Position numbers and translations under genes: made by a program. The notes under the pieces are model-generated. The model was not told where the DNA came from, searched no databases, and saw only the letters and a list, made by a program, of their open reading frames with translations. Positions 1 through 8,034 of a DNA stretch of 64,000 bases are shown here, piece by piece (within the stretch, counting starts at the first letter, position 1; the number at the start of each line of letters is the position of its first letter). Origin of the DNA: Sphingobium lignivorans (GTDB taxonomy: Bacteria > Pseudomonadota > Alphaproteobacteria > Sphingomonadales > Sphingomonadaceae); NCBI RefSeq assembly GCF_014203955.1, contig NZ_JACHKA010000001.1, forward strand, positions 3,942,001-4,006,000, written 5' to 3'.

Positions 1-964
1 AGACGCGCTGATAATATTCGGCCACGAGTGCACGCTCGGCCTCGTCGCACTTGTTGAGGAACGACAGCCGGAACGCGAAACCCACATCCTTGAAGATCAG
101 GGCGTTCTGCGCCCAGCTGATGACCGTGCGCGGGCTCATCACGGTCGAGATGTCGCCATTGACGAAGCCCTGCCGGGTAAGCTCGGCGACCCGGATCATG
201 TTCTGGACTTCCTTGCGGCCGCCCTCGTGATCATATTCGCCGGACTTGGCGAGGACGATCTGCGCCTCGGTTTCGGCGGGCAGGTAATTCAGTGTGACCA
301 CCAGGTTCCAGCGGTCCATCTGGCCCTGATTGATCTGCTGCGTCCCGTGATAGAGGCCGGTCGTGTCGCCCAGGCCCACCGTGTTGGCGGTGGCGAACAG
401 GCGGAACCAGGGGCTGGGGCGAATCACCCGGTTCTGGTCGAGCAGCGTCATCTTGCCGTCCGCTTCCAGCACGCGCTGGATGACGAACATGACATCGGGG
501 CGACCGGCGTCATATTCGTCGAACACCAGCGCGACGGGGCGCTGCAGGGCCCAGGGCAGCAGCCCTTCCTTGAACTCGGTGACCTGCTGGCCATCCTTCA
601 GCACGATGGCATCGCGCCCGACGAGATCGATGCGGCTGATATGCGCGTCGAGATTGATGCGGATGCAGGGCCAGTTGAGCCGCGCCGCCACCTGCTCGAT
701 ATGCGTGGATTTACCGGTGCCGTGATAGCCCTGCACCATCACGCGGCGATTGAAGGCGAAGCCGGCGAGAATGGCGAGAGTCGTGTCCGGGTCGAACACA
801 TAAGCGGGATCGACATCCGGCACCCGCTCGTCCGCTTCGGAGAAAGCCGGGATGGCCATGTCCACATCGATACCGAAGACCTGGCGCGCGTCCACCGTGC
901 GGTCGGGAGCATCGAGCAGTACTTCGCTGCGCATGTCGGTATTGGTGTTCGGAATATCGGTCAT
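1..964 (-). CDS. cobS: Cobaltochelatase subunit CobS (3' end outside window)
   Basis: AAA+ ATPase subunit of the aerobic cobaltochelatase, which with CobT and CobN inserts Co(II) into hydrogenobyrinate a,c-diamide in B12 synthesis in the cytoplasm. I translated it from the minus strand starting [10 protein letters not shown]; 321 residues are visible. Walker A (GYHGTGKS) is at about residues 79-86 and Walker B (VALVFDEYD) at about 144-152. The AAA+ region includes the [17 protein letters not shown] segment typical of CobS. The family is about 330 residues, so only about ten C-terminal residues are missing. It lies downstream of a J-protein and a short Hsp70 on the same strand, as cobS often lies beside dnaJ-like and bolA genes in alphaproteobacteria. 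Confidence 0.93.
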   Translation of the reverse strand, partial: MTDIPNTNTDMRSEVLLDAPDRTVDARQVFGIDVDMAIPAFSEADERVPDVDPAYVFDPDTTLAILAGFAFNRRVMVQGYHGTGKSTHIEQVAARLNWPCIRINLDAHISRIDLVGRDAIVLKDGQQVTEFKEGLLPWALQRPVALVFDEYDAGRPDVMFVIQRVLEADGKMTLLDQNRVIRPSPWFRLFATANTVGLGDTTGLYHGTQQINQGQMDRWNLVVTLNYLPAETEAQIVLAKSGEYDHEGGRKEVQNMIRVAELTRQGFVNGDISTVMSPRTVISWAQNALIFKDVGFAFRLSFLNKCDEAERALVAEYYQRV

Positions 965-1047
965 ATCGTCTTTTCCACAGAGTCGAGACTGCCCCTAACC
1001 GATCGGGGAAGCATGTGTCGAGGGACAGGGGCCGTTCACGGCGCCGA

Positions 1048-2346
1048 TCATGCCTCCCATGCGGCGGGATCGTCTTCCTGTCCGATGAGCGCAAGCCCGT
1101 GCGCGATCGACGTCAGCTCGCCCCCGCTGGCGATGCGGCCGGCGCCGAAGCGCGCGTCGAAAAGGCGACGGATCGCCGGGATCAGGGACGATCCCCCGGT
1201 CAGGAAGACCTGGTCGATGTCCGCCTCGGTCACGCCTGCCGCCGCGAGCGCCTGATCGACGGTCGCGTCGATCCGCGCGATGTCCGCCGCGATCCAGCGC
1301 TCGAAATCGGCGCGCTTTATGTCGGCCTCGATGAGGAGGTCCTCCGCCTCGAACCGGAACGAGGCATGCTCCGCCTGCGACAGCGTCCGCTTGAGCGCGC
1401 CGACCGCATCGTAGAGCCGATAGCCCAGTTCCTGCTCGATCAGCATGATCATGCGCCCGATCGCCGCCGGATCGCTCGCGCTGCGCCGGAGACGGTCGAG
1501 CTCGCCCAGCGTCCGCCGGTTGCGCATCAGCGCGAGCCGCGACCAGTCCGCGAAGTCCGCGAAATAGTTGCGCGGGATCTCCAGTAGCTTGTCGAACGAG
1601 CGATAGGTGCCGCCCTTGCCCAGCATGGGCAGGACAAGATGGTCGACGATGCGATAGTCGAACGTGTCGCCCGCGATGCCGATGCCGGCCGAGCCCAGCG
1701 GCTCGCAGCGACGATTCGCGCCTGGCGCAGCGATGCGGACCACGGAGAAATCGCTGGTGCCGCCGCCGAAATCCGCGACGAGAATGGTCGCCGGGCGGGT
1801 GAGCCGGCTTGCATAGCTGAACGCGGCGCCCAGCGGCTCGTACACATAATGGATCCGGGTGCCGAAGGCTCGGAACATGGCGTCGTAACGCTGGCGGGCC
1901 AGTGCCTCGTCCGGCCGCGCGCCGGCATAGCGCACCGGCCGCCCGACAATGATCCGCTCGGGCCGTGCGTCAAGACGGCCGCCGGCATGCGCCACCAGCC
2001 TTTCGAGGAACAGGGCGCCCAGTTCCTCGAACCGGAACCGCTTGTCGAACACGCTGGCATGCTCGAACAGGGCACTGGCCGCCACGGACTTGAACGACTG
2101 GATGAACCGGCTGCCTTCCGGGAAGTCGAGATATTCGGCGATCGCCCAGGGGCCGGCCTCGTGCGCCAGGCCGCCACGCACCGCTTCATCCTGCCAGAAG
2201 CACAGGGCCGAGCGGAAGACAGCGCTGCTCGCTGCCTCTCCCTTGAACTCGACAAGGCGCGAGCCATCCCCGTCCGCCAGCGCGACGACGCTGTTGGTCG
2301 TGCCGAAATCGAGCCCGAGGGCGTGAACCGTCACGCCGTCTGGCAT
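1048..2346 (-). CDS. Short Hsp70-family protein (YegD-like)
   Basis: Hsp70/actin-fold ATPase of 432 residues. Phosphate-1 loop LGLDFGTTNSVV is near residue 10, phosphate-2 motif VADFGGGTSDFS near residue 190, and the adenosine motif LTGGSSLIP near the C-terminus. The length covers the nucleotide-binding domain and little more: there is no room for a normal substrate-binding domain and no EEVD tail. This fits the YegD subgroup (E. coli YegD is about 450 residues), whose clients are unknown. A J-domain gene lies 64 bases upstream and cobS follows 83 bases downstream on the same strand, so a co-transcribed J-protein/Hsp70 pair is likely. The link to CobS is inference only. Confidence 0.88.
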   Translation of the reverse strand: MPDGVTVHALGLDFGTTNSVVALADGDGSRLVEFKGEAASSAVFRSALCFWQDEAVRGGLAHEAGPWAIAEYLDFPEGSRFIQSFKSVAASALFEHASVFDKRFRFEELGALFLERLVAHAGGRLDARPERIIVGRPVRYAGARPDEALARQRYDAMFRAFGTRIHYVYEPLGAAFSYASRLTRPATILVADFGGGTSDFSVVRIAAPGANRRCEPLGSAGIGIAGDTFDYRIVDHLVLPMLGKGGTYRSFDKLLEIPRNYFADFADWSRLALMRNRRTLGELDRLRRSASDPAAIGRMIMLIEQELGYRLYDAVGALKRTLSQAEHASFRFEAEDLLIEADIKRADFERWIAADIARIDATVDQALAAAGVTEADIDQVFLTGGSSLIPAIRRLFDARFGAGRIASGGELTSIAHGLALIGQEDDPAAWEA

Positions 2347-2410
2347 GGCCTGTCTCCGGTCTTGAAGGGCCGGCGCCTATGGCAGCCGTGGCACGGAACC
2401 GCAAGGCCGC

Positions 2411-3034
2411 TCAGGCGAATGCCGGCGCCTTGCGCAGATGGCCATAAGCCGCGATCACGTCCTGAAGCGCCTTCTCATGGGTGCGGTCGCCGCCATTGTG
2501 ATCGGGGTGGAAGCGCCGCACCAGCTCCGTGTACCGTGTCCGCAGCGCCCGCCGGTCCGCGTCCGGCTGCAAGCCGAGCGTCTTCAGCGCGGAACGGTCC
2601 GCGCCGGAAAGCGGCTTGCCATCGCGCCGCTCGGCCATGTCCGCAGCGCGGGAGCGGAAGCGGGCACCGATGGCATCGAGCGGATCGGCAAAGTCCGCCC
2701 AGCGCGGCGGCGGCGTGCCGCTCGCCGCCTGAGAGGAGAATGCCCGCGTCTCGGCGCCCCAGCCCGAATAAGGCCGTTGGGCTTCGTCAATCTCTTCCGC
2801 GCTCATTCCCTTGAAGAAATTATATCCCTGATTGAACGCGCGGATATGGTCGAGGCAGAACCAGCGCCATTGCGGCGGTCCATCGGGCGCGTCCCGGGGA
2901 TTTTCGGGCGGCGCGCGAAATTCCCCCGCCTCCTCGCAGCCGGGGAAGAAACACATATGGCGCGTGCCTTCGACCCGGCCGTGGAAACGCGTGTGGCGAC
3001 GTCGACCATTTTCACTGGCGTCCTGCCCTGACAA
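2411..3034 (-). CDS. J-domain protein with C-terminal J domain
   Basis: Cochaperone-like protein, about 207 residues. The J domain is C-terminal (about residues 140-205) with the HPD signature in RRFHPDHNGG, so it can stimulate an Hsp70 ATPase. The N-terminal half holds paired Cys residues (MCFFPGCEEAGEF) and an aromatic patch, as in the alphaproteobacterial DnaJ-like family beside cobS and bolA. The start is uncertain: the conserved FHGRVEG region lies before the first ATG (2956), and the only start codon that includes it is a TTG at 3034. The partner is probably the short Hsp70 just downstream. It lies back to back with bolA. Confidence 0.85.
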   Translation of the reverse strand: MSGQDASENGRRRHTRFHGRVEGTRHMCFFPGCEEAGEFRAPPENPRDAPDGPPQWRWFCLDHIRAFNQGYNFFKGMSAEEIDEAQRPYSGWGAETRAFSSQAASGTPPPRWADFADPLDAIGARFRSRAADMAERRDGKPLSGADRSALKTLGLQPDADRRALRTRYTELVRRFHPDHNGGDRTHEKALQDVIAAYGHLRKAPAFA

Positions 3035-3121
3035 AACTGCGCGATCCTTTCTGCTTGTATTGAGCGTCGCTGAAAAGGCGGCCGGGCGACCCGAAACCGG
3101 CCTGAAAGGCGAATTCTCGAA

Positions 3122-3148
3122 CTGACTTTGGGCAAAGCGCCTATATAT
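3122..3148 (+). promoter_or_regulatory. Putative bolA promoter giving a near-leaderless mRNA
   Basis: A CTGACTT element (3122-3128) and GCCTATAT (3139-3146) resemble the alphaproteobacterial housekeeping pattern TTGACGS-N10-14-GCTANAWC. The -10 ends so close to the bolA ATG (3154) that transcription would begin at or within a few bases of the start codon. Only a weak GGGAA precedes the ATG. Inference from position only. Confidence 0.35.
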
Positions 3149-3153
3149 GGGAA

Positions 3154-3438
3154 ATGACTGACTCTTCGCTAGGCCCGGTAGGGCGTGAAATTGCCGAACG
3201 GCTGATGGCCGCCCTGTCGCCTGACCGCCTCGTCGTGACCAATGACAGCGCGAAGCATCGCGGCCATCTGGGGGACGATGGATCGGGCGAAAGCCATTTC
3301 ACCGTCGAGATCGTGACCGCGCGCTTCGCCGGCCAGTCGCGTCTGGCGCGCCAGCGCATGGTCAATTCCGCGCTGGCCGATCTGCTGCGGGAGAAGGTCC
3401 ATGCCCTCGCCATCGTCGCGCGGGCGCCCGGGGAATGA
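3154..3438 (+). CDS. bolA: BolA family protein
   Basis: Small BolA-fold protein, 94 residues, close to the usual length. BolA proteins bind [2Fe-2S] clusters with monothiol glutaredoxins and some act as transcription regulators. The conserved core is visible: SHFTVEIVTARFAG around residues 48-61, then RLARQRMVNSALADLL and the C-terminal VHALAIVARAP. Its stop overlaps the start of the nudix gene by four bases (ATGA, 3435-3438), so translation is coupled. It is divergent from the J-protein gene, and its promoter lies immediately before the ATG. Confidence 0.93.
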   Translation: MTDSSLGPVGREIAERLMAALSPDRLVVTNDSAKHRGHLGDDGSGESHFTVEIVTARFAGQSRLARQRMVNSALADLLREKVHALAIVARAPGE

Positions 3439-3890
3439 TCCGGCGCGCCAGGCGGCCCGCTGCCCGGCTGCTGGTCCTCGACCCGCAAGGCCGGCTGCTG
3501 CTCTTCCGCTTCACGCCGGATGATCGTCCGCCCTTCTGGGTGACCCCGGGCGGTGCCGTGGACCGGGGGGAGACGTTCGAGCAGGCCGCCCGGCGCGAAT
3601 TGCGCGAGGAAACGGGGCTGCTCCACGATCCGGGACCGGAAGTGGCGGTGCGCCACGTGACCTTCGTGACGCTCGAAGGCATCGAGGTGGATGCCGAGGA
3701 GCGTTATTATGCGGTGCGTGTCGAGGACACGGCGATCGACACCTCCGGCCATACGAATGTCGAGCAGGCCTTCATGCTGTCCCATCGCTGGTGGACGCCC
3801 GAGGACCTGCTGGCGCAGGAGGAAGTCTGGTATCCGGTCGACCTCATCGACATCTGGCGTGATCTGCTCGACCGCCGGAGCGCGGCGTGA
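3435..3890 (+). CDS. NUDIX hydrolase
   Basis: Nucleoside-diphosphate-X hydrolase of 151 residues with a complete Nudix box, GGAVDRGETFEQAARRELR followed by EETGL, at about residues 36-59. This fits GX5EX7REUXEEXGU, so the Mg-binding Glu residues are all present. The substrate cannot be told from sequence. The start overlaps bolA by ATGA and the end overlaps the recombinase gene by GTGA, so it sits within a coupled bolA-nudix-xer-yqeY unit. Confidence 0.9.
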   Translation: MIRRARRPAARLLVLDPQGRLLLFRFTPDDRPPFWVTPGGAVDRGETFEQAARRELREETGLLHDPGPEVAVRHVTFVTLEGIEVDAEERYYAVRVEDTAIDTSGHTNVEQAFMLSHRWWTPEDLLAQEEVWYPVDLIDIWRDLLDRRSAA

Positions 3891-4792
3891 GCGCGGAGAC
3901 GCCGATGACGCTCGTCGGGAGCTGGCGTGGATATCTCGCGCAGGGCCGGCGTCGCTCGCCTCACACCGTCCGGGCCTATGTGGCCACGGCGGAGCGCCTC
4001 ATGTGCTGGATGGAGGAGATGGACGGCCGTGCCCCGGACCGCGCGGCGCTCCTGGCGCTGACGACGTCCGACCTGCGCGCCTATCTCGCGGCCCGGCGCG
4101 CCGAAGGCATCGAGAACAGCTCGACGGCGCGTGAGCTCTCCGCCCTGCGCGCTTTTCTCCGCTTCATCGGCGGCGAAGGCGCGTCCATCCCGCTCATGCG
4201 CGGGCCGCGCGTGAAGCCCGGCGTCCCTCGCCCGGTGAGCCCCGACGAAGCCATTGCCCTCGCGCAGGACGTGGCGGAAACGGCACGGGAAGGCTGGATC
4301 GGCGCGCGGGACTGGGCCGTGCTGCTGCTGCTCTACGGCGCCGGCCTGCGTATCAGCGAGGCACTGGGGCTCATGGGCGATGTGTTGCCGCTGGGCGAGA
4401 CGATCCGGGTGCTGGGCAAGCGCGGAAAGACCCGCATCGTGCCGCTGCTGCCGCAGGTGCGCGAGGCGATCGACGACTATCTCGCGCTTTGCCCTTTCGC
4501 GCCGGCCGGGGATGAACCGCTGTTCCGCGGCGCGCGGGGCGGCCCGCTCTCCCCTGCGCTGATTCGCCGGGCCGTGCAGGGGGCCCGCAGGCGCCTTGGC
4601 CTGCACGAGCGCACGACGCCGCATGCGCTACGTCACAGCTTCGCGACGCATCTCCTCGGTCGCGGTGCGGACCTGCGGGCGCTTCAGGAACTGCTGGGCC
4701 ATGCCAGCCTTTCCTCGACGCAGATATACACCCGGGTGGACGCGGCTCATCTGCTCGACGTCTACCGCAACGCGCATCCCCGCGCGTCCTGA
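3887..4792 (+). CDS. xerC: Tyrosine recombinase, XerC type
   Basis: Site-specific tyrosine recombinase of 301 residues, the normal XerC/XerD size; these resolve chromosome dimers at dif with FtsK. The N-terminal SAM-like DNA-binding domain covers about residues 10-95. The catalytic domain shows Arg in GAGLRISEA, Lys in GKRGKTRIVP, HxxR in HALRHSFATHLL, His in LLGHASL and the nucleophile Tyr in TQIYTRVD. The start is GTG at 3887, overlapping the nudix stop (GTGA). The stop overlaps the next start as TGATG. The chromosomal operon setting and lack of phage genes argue for a housekeeping Xer. XerC versus XerD is not certain. Confidence 0.88.
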   Translation: MSAETPMTLVGSWRGYLAQGRRRSPHTVRAYVATAERLMCWMEEMDGRAPDRAALLALTTSDLRAYLAARRAEGIENSSTARELSALRAFLRFIGGEGASIPLMRGPRVKPGVPRPVSPDEAIALAQDVAETAREGWIGARDWAVLLLLYGAGLRISEALGLMGDVLPLGETIRVLGKRGKTRIVPLLPQVREAIDDYLALCPFAPAGDEPLFRGARGGPLSPALIRRAVQGARRRLGLHERTTPHALRHSFATHLLGRGADLRALQELLGHASLSSTQIYTRVDAAHLLDVYRNAHPRAS

Positions 4793-5157
4793 TGGGCGCG
4801 GATGCCGCCGCCGCGATGCAGGCACGCCTGCGCGCCGACCTGAAGCAAGCCATGCAGAGCCGCGCGACGCTGGACACGCGCGTCATCCGGGCCCTCATCG
4901 CCGCGATCGACAATGCGCAGGCCATCACAATCGACCTGGATGGCGCGGCCAGCGCCATGCGCGCCTTCGGCGATTCGTCCGGCGAAGTTCCTCGGCGGCC
5001 GCTCTCGGCTGAGGACCTGCGCGCGCTGCTGATGCGCGAGGCGGGGGAGCGGGAGGCCGCTGCGCTGGACCTGAAGGATCTCGGCCGCCCGGAGGACGCC
5101 AACCGGCTTCTGGCCGAAGCGGCGATCGTGCGGCGCTACGCTGCCCTGCCGGGGTAA
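4792..5157 (+). CDS. GatB/YqeY domain-like protein
   Basis: 121 residues, somewhat shorter than the usual ~150 of YqeY. The N-terminal helix LRADLKQAMQSR and the following TRVIRALIAAIDNA match the start of the YqeY fold. That family shares a tRNA-binding helical tail with GatB amidotransferase subunits, but no function is proven. The ATG overlaps the recombinase stop by one base (TGATG), so it is the last gene of the coupled bolA operon. It ends 27 bases before the convergent dedA gene. Confidence 0.7.
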   Translation: MGADAAAAMQARLRADLKQAMQSRATLDTRVIRALIAAIDNAQAITIDLDGAASAMRAFGDSSGEVPRRPLSAEDLRALLMREAGEREAAALDLKDLGRPEDANRLLAEAAIVRRYAALPG

Positions 5158-5184
5158 AGGCCAGTGAGCGGCGCGGAGCTATGG

Positions 5185-5793
5185 CTAGGCGCCCCGGTCC
5201 TGATCCTTCCAGCGCACCAGTCGCCACACATAGGCGATGGCCATCAGCCCCACGGCCGCATTGGCGAGCGGCCCCAGCCAGTCATCGATCGCCTTGAAGT
5301 TGGTGCCGAGATAATAGCCCGCGCCCACCAGCACGACGTTCCAGATCAGCGCGCCACCCGTCGTCCAGAGCGCGAAACGCCAGGGCGACATGCAGAAAAG
5401 CCCAGCCGGCAGCGAGATGATCGTCCGGAAGGCAGGCATGAAGCGGAAGATGAAGACGATCTTCTCGCCATGCCGCCGGAACATGTAGCGCAGCCACTTG
5501 ATGTCGCGCCAGCGCAGGGTCAGCCATCGCCCGTGCCGCTCGACAAAGGGGCGCAGGCGCTTCCAGCCCAGCCGGTATCCCAGGAAATACCAGAAGAAAT
5601 TGCCGATCGTGGTGCCGAGCGTGCCGGCGACGAGGAGCGGGAGGACGGCCATCCGGCCCTGCCCCACGCGAATGCCGCCGATGCCCATGATGAGTTCGGA
5701 CGGAATGGGCGGGAACACATTTTCCAGCACCATCAGCAGGGCAATGCCCCAATAGCCGCCCCCGTCGATGAGGCGGACGACCCAGTCATTCAT
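5185..5793 (-). CDS. DedA family membrane protein
   Basis: Integral inner-membrane protein of 202 residues of the DedA/VTT (SNARE-associated) superfamily, several members of which help recycle undecaprenyl phosphate and phospholipids across the membrane. The family features are visible: an N-terminal re-entrant segment with ENVFPPIPSELIM, a G-rich helix (LVAGTLGTTIGNFFWYFLGYRLG), and the amphipathic FRFMPAFRTIISLPAG motif with conserved Arg and Pro near residue 120. Last gene of the rsmI-yraN-gshB-dedA strand. Confidence 0.9.
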   Translation of the reverse strand: MNDWVVRLIDGGGYWGIALLMVLENVFPPIPSELIMGIGGIRVGQGRMAVLPLLVAGTLGTTIGNFFWYFLGYRLGWKRLRPFVERHGRWLTLRWRDIKWLRYMFRRHGEKIVFIFRFMPAFRTIISLPAGLFCMSPWRFALWTTGGALIWNVVLVGAGYYLGTNFKAIDDWLGPLANAAVGLMAIAYVWRLVRWKDQDRGA

Positions 5794-5822
5794 GGCGGGT
5801 GCTCATGCGGAGGGCCGGCGGC

Positions 5823-6782
5823 TCAGGCCGCCCGCTCCCGGAGACGGCGCTCGACGGCGTCCCAGATCATCGCTCCGGTGTCCGTGCCGTTGAAGGCGTC
5901 CATTGCCACGATGCCGGTCGGGGAGGTCACATTGATCTCGGTGAGATATTTTCCGCCGATCACGTCGATGCCGACGAACAGCAGGCCTTTCTGTCTCAGC
6001 TCCGGACCGAGCGCCGCGCAGATCTCCAGTTCGTCGGGCGTGAGATCGGTCTTCGCGGCCGTGCCGCCGGCGGCGAGGTTGGAGCGGATCTCGCCCTGGC
6101 CGGGAATGCGATTGATCGCGCCTGCGACCTCGCCATCCACCAGCACGATCCGCTTGTCGCCCTTGGCGACATCCTTGAGGAACGCCTGCACCATGAAGCT
6201 CTCGACCCACATCTGGCCGAAAAGTTCCACCAGCGCGGCGAGATTTCCGCCGTCCTGACCGATCCGGAAGACCGCCGAACCCGCATTGCCGTAAAGCGGC
6301 TTCACCACGATCTCGCCATGCTCCGCCAGAAAGGCGCGCGTTTCGTCGAGACTGCGCGTGATCATCGTCGGCGGCATGAACCGGGCGAAATCGAGCACAT
6401 AGAGCTTCTCGGGCGCATTGCGCACCGAAGCGGGATCGTTGACCACAAGCGTCTCGCCGGTGATTCGCTCCAGCAGATGCGTCGCCGTGATATAATTGAG
6501 GTCGAAGGGCGGATCCTGGCGCATCCAGACCACATCGACATCCCGCCCCAGATCCAGCCGGACGGTCGCTCCGAACCTGTAATGATTGCCTTCCACGCGC
6601 TGAACCGTCACTTCGCGCGCCTGCGCATAGAGCCGGTCATCCCGCCAGGTCATGTCGTCGGGGCGGTAGTGATAGAGACGATGCCCGCGCGCCTGCGCCG
6701 AGAGCATGATCGCGAAGGTCGAATCGCCCGCGATGTTGAGCGATTCCATGGGGTCCATCTGCAAGGCGACCTTGAGCGACAT
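5823..6782 (-). CDS. gshB: Glutathione synthetase
   Basis: ATP-grasp ligase joining gamma-glutamylcysteine and glycine to make glutathione in the cytoplasm. 319 residues from the chosen start, matching the family. N-terminal VALQMDPMESLNIAGDSTF, the ATP-grasp region (GEIVVKPLYGNAGSAVFRI) and the C-terminal metal-binding YLTEINVTSPTGI are present. Two ATGs are possible: the one at 6791 follows GGGAGG by only one base, whereas 6782 follows it by about ten, so 6782 is preferred. It lies just downstream of yraN and is probably co-transcribed with rsmI. Confidence 0.95.
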   Translation of the reverse strand: MSLKVALQMDPMESLNIAGDSTFAIMLSAQARGHRLYHYRPDDMTWRDDRLYAQAREVTVQRVEGNHYRFGATVRLDLGRDVDVVWMRQDPPFDLNYITATHLLERITGETLVVNDPASVRNAPEKLYVLDFARFMPPTMITRSLDETRAFLAEHGEIVVKPLYGNAGSAVFRIGQDGGNLAALVELFGQMWVESFMVQAFLKDVAKGDKRIVLVDGEVAGAINRIPGQGEIRSNLAAGGTAAKTDLTPDELEICAALGPELRQKGLLFVGIDVIGGKYLTEINVTSPTGIVAMDAFNGTDTGAMIWDAVERRLRERAA

Positions 6783-6809
6783 GCGGGGCATTCCTCCCTT
6801 TGCGGGGCT

Positions 6810-7187
6810 TCATCCCCCGTGCCAGACATTCTCCAGATGGCGAGGCGGGCGGCCCGGCGCAAGGAGGATCACGTCGATGCGCATGTCGTCCCCCGGGCCG
6901 AGCCATGTGGCGGCCACTGCCTCGGCGGCGGCAGCGACACGGGCAAGCCTCCGCTCGTCGATCGCTTCGTCCAGCGACCGGGCGCTGGCTCTGGCCTTCA
7001 CTTCGACAAAAGCGACCATATTGCCGCGACGCGCGACCAGATCGATCTCGCCGGCCCGGGTGCGCACGCGCCGCGCCAGGATGGACCAGCCCTTGAGGCG
7101 CAGCCACCAGGCCGCGAGCCGCTCTCCCTGCCGGCCCCGTTTCTCCGCGGCAAGCCGGGAAGGCACGGGCCCGCCGCCTCGCGTCAT
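6810..7187 (-). CDS. yraN: YraN family protein (UPF0102)
   Basis: 125-residue protein of the YraN/UPF0102 family, with a restriction-endonuclease-like fold. The conserved core is visible: GRQGERLAAWWLRLKGW, then RTRAGEIDLVARRGNMVAFVEVKAR, where GEIDLV and VEVK are the usual D-ExK-type catalytic positions. Biological role is not established. Its ATG overlaps the rsmI stop by four bases (ATGA). The rsmI-yraN pair next to an lpoA-like gene echoes the E. coli yraL-yraM-yraN cluster. Confidence 0.9.
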   Translation of the reverse strand: MTRGGGPVPSRLAAEKRGRQGERLAAWWLRLKGWSILARRVRTRAGEIDLVARRGNMVAFVEVKARASARSLDEAIDERRLARVAAAAEAVAATWLGPGDDMRIDVILLAPGRPPRHLENVWHGG

Positions 7188-8023
7188 GCCTTGCCCCGCA
7201 TGGTCATGGCGCGCGCATAGAGCGCCTTGCGGTCGAGCCCCAGCGCGCGGGCGACTTCCCCGGCGGCCTGCGAAACGGGCAAGCGCGCCAGCGCATCGCG
7301 CAGAGCCGCCTCGATCTCGGCTTCATCCGGCGGCGGCCGCTCGCCCGGAGGTCCGACCACAAGCACGATCTCGCCCCGGGGCTCGCGCGCCGCGCAGGCA
7401 GCGGCGAGTTCAGAAAGCGAGCCGGTCAGCACTTCCTCGAAGGTCTTGCTGATCTCCCGGCACAGCGCGGCGGGCCGATCGCCTAGCACCGCCTGCATAT
7501 CCCCGAGCGCCGCGGCGCAGCGCGGCCCGCTCTCGTAAAAGACCAGCGTCGCGCGCACCGCACGAATCTCGTCCAGCGTGTCGGACCGCGCCTTGGTCTT
7601 GCTGGGCAGGAAACCCATGAAGAGGAAGCGGTCGCTCGGCAGGCCGGAAAGCGTGATCGCGGCAATGGCGGCGCAGGGGCCGGGAAGGCTCGTCACCATT
7701 CGCCCGGCCGCGCGCGCATCGCGCACCAGCTTGTAGCCGGGGTCGGAAATCAGCGGCGTGCCGGCGTCCGACAGGAGTGCCACCGCCTCTCCCGCCATGC
7801 GCTCGACGAGCCGGGCACGCACTCGCTCGTCGCTATGATCATGGTACGGCACCATCGGCCGGTCGGACCCCGCATGGCGCAGCAGCCGCGCGCTTACCCG
7901 GCTGTCCTCCACCGCGATCACATCGGCATCCCGAAGGATTTCCGCCGCGCGCGGCGACAGATCGGACAAGTTGCCGATCGGTCCTGCAACGATATATAGG
8001 CCGGGCGAAAGTTCAGCGGACAT
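7184..8023 (-). CDS. rsmI: 16S rRNA 2'-O-ribose C1402 methyltransferase
   Basis: RsmI of the tetrapyrrole-methylase fold, which 2'-O-methylates C1402 in the 16S rRNA decoding centre using SAM. 279 residues from the chosen ATG (8023). Family motifs: LYIVAGPIGNLSDLSPRA at the N-terminus, DVIAVEDSRV, LLSDAGTPLISDPGYKLV near residue 85, and GPCAAIAAITLSGLPSDRFLFMGF. The frame stays open to 8185, but that extension would run into the divergent lipoprotein gene and has no family similarity, so it is excluded. The start lies only 11 bases from that gene's start. Confidence 0.95.
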   Translation of the reverse strand: MSAELSPGLYIVAGPIGNLSDLSPRAAEILRDADVIAVEDSRVSARLLRHAGSDRPMVPYHDHSDERVRARLVERMAGEAVALLSDAGTPLISDPGYKLVRDARAAGRMVTSLPGPCAAIAAITLSGLPSDRFLFMGFLPSKTKARSDTLDEIRAVRATLVFYESGPRCAAALGDMQAVLGDRPAALCREISKTFEEVLTGSLSELAAACAAREPRGEIVLVVGPPGERPPPDEAEIEAALRDALARLPVSQAAGEVARALGLDRKALYARAMTMRGKA

Positions 8024-8034
8024 AGAGGTGAGCC

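Noticed and set aside
3887..4792. Tyrosine recombinase as an integrase of a mobile element
   Set aside because: Full Xer-type features, operon coupling with bolA/nudix/yqeY and no phage, tRNA junction or direct repeats nearby.
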